Assembly (NCBI GenBank): GCA_027886175.1 | Contig: JAJNNQ010000002.1 | Location: forward strand, 12,644,001-12,708,000 | Reading direction: 5' to 3' | Length of the DNA: 64,000 nucleotides | From: Phylloscopus collybita | Taxonomy: Eukaryota; Chordata; Aves; Passeriformes; Phylloscopidae | Shown here: in pieces, positions 63,331 through 64,000 of the stretch | How positions within the stretch are numbered: position 1 is the stretch's first letter | How the letters are laid out: every line of letters starts with the position of its first letter | Program-made: the position numbers and the translations under genes | Notes under the pieces: generated by a model | Database searches by the model: none | Told to the model about the DNA's origin: nothing | The model's input: only the letters and a program-made list of their open reading frames with translations

Positions 63331-64000
63331 TGTGACCTGGGCTGAGGTGACACAGTAACCTGGATCAGGAACATGACCTACAATTTTTTTCTGCTGGACT
63401 GTTTTTAAATGGGAAGTCAGGAATACAGCATCTTATTCTTCCACTGCCCCAATGCTGAGGTGAATGAACAATCTTAGCCCATTTAAAGCTTTTCCCTAAT
63501 TCAAATATCAACTTTAAATGCAACACTCAACACATAAATTTGCATGGCCACTGTACATAGTGTCCCAGATGATGAATAAGACAAAGCATAGGGAAAAGAA
63601 GAATAGGCAAATGTATCCTATTTGGATTAATCACTGTCATAAGAGACTTGAGTTAAAAAAAAAAAAAAAAAGTAACCAAACTCTGTAGAAATGTTAACCA
63701 AAAAATCTTATGAGGAAGAAGATAAAAGAAATGTGGGTTAAAATGAGTATGTTTGGAGTATATCTCTAAACATTGGGCATCCTAATTAGACACCAAAGCT
63801 CTTAATTCCAATCTCCCTTCAGGCAACAAAGATGAGCATTTTTAGGAAACAATAAATTAAATATCTTTTGCATACCTACACTATAGAAAGAATTTGAATT
63901 ACCATATTGATTATGTCACCACTAACTGTAAAGAATTTTGGAAAATTAGTTCAGAAGTAGACATCTTCTGCTGTTTTGGACCCCACTTTCAGTCTCTGTT
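63331..64000. other. Non-coding DNA, no gene recognised
   Basis: AT-rich, with a run of 17 A at 63,655-63,671. Nothing else recognised up to the window edge. Confidence 0.6.

Noticed and set aside
1..64000. CRISPR array, operon, phage or other prokaryotic-type system
   Set aside because: No spaced direct repeats, no ribosome-binding-site-led gene series, and clear vertebrate retroelements throughout.

Overview
The window looks like ordinary non-coding vertebrate nuclear DNA, most likely from a bird and probably a passerine (inference). The case rests on four CR1 LINE relics, two retroviral LTRs of types I associate with songbird genomes, AT-rich CpG-poor sequence and many short microsatellites. 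There is no bacterial, phage or plasmid signature, no operon, no CRISPR array, no rRNA and no recognisable tRNA. I find no protein-coding gene I can defend. The open frames are short, lie on both strands, overlap each other and lack recognisable domains, so the region is best read as intergenic or deep intronic.

Layout. 1-11,054: unannotated AT-rich DNA with an A/C-rich tract (3,713-3,812), a small inverted repeat (6,918-6,947), three clustered polyadenylation hexamers (9,054-9,114) and an AAAT microsatellite. 11,060-11,784: a complete solo LTR bounded by perfect 5-bp target-site duplications. 14,356-15,290: two A/C- or T/G-rich low-complexity tracts. About 18,940-19,572: a second, more decayed LTR containing imperfect 45-49-bp tandem repeats. 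22,165-22,658: a 5'-truncated CR1 on the plus strand. 22,659-37,750: no recognised gene or transposon, but an inverted pair of kappaB-like sites (26,606-26,638), a TATA-plus-splice-donor arrangement (31,353-31,493) and a 51-nt near-perfect palindrome (36,000-36,050). 37,750-38,885: a minus-strand CR1 that keeps its endonuclease, linker and 3' end but has lost the reverse-transcriptase core. 40,056-40,143 and 51,654-51,774: two long TTCC/GGAA microsatellites in opposite orientation, the second joined to a GGGA tract able to form G-quadruplexes. 52,793-53,010: a minus-strand CR1 scrap in which the 3' tail repeats lie almost against the early RT region. 54,440/55,126: a 51-bp direct duplication. 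62,640-63,330: an old minus-strand CR1 with an eroded RT catalytic motif.

Nothing here forms a working genetic system. All recognised repeats are dead copies. The most checkable points are the intact LTR boundaries with TSD, the two internally deleted CR1 copies, the palindrome, the 51-bp duplication and the possible TATA promoter with first exon. Family assignments come from remembered consensus patterns; no database search was possible.
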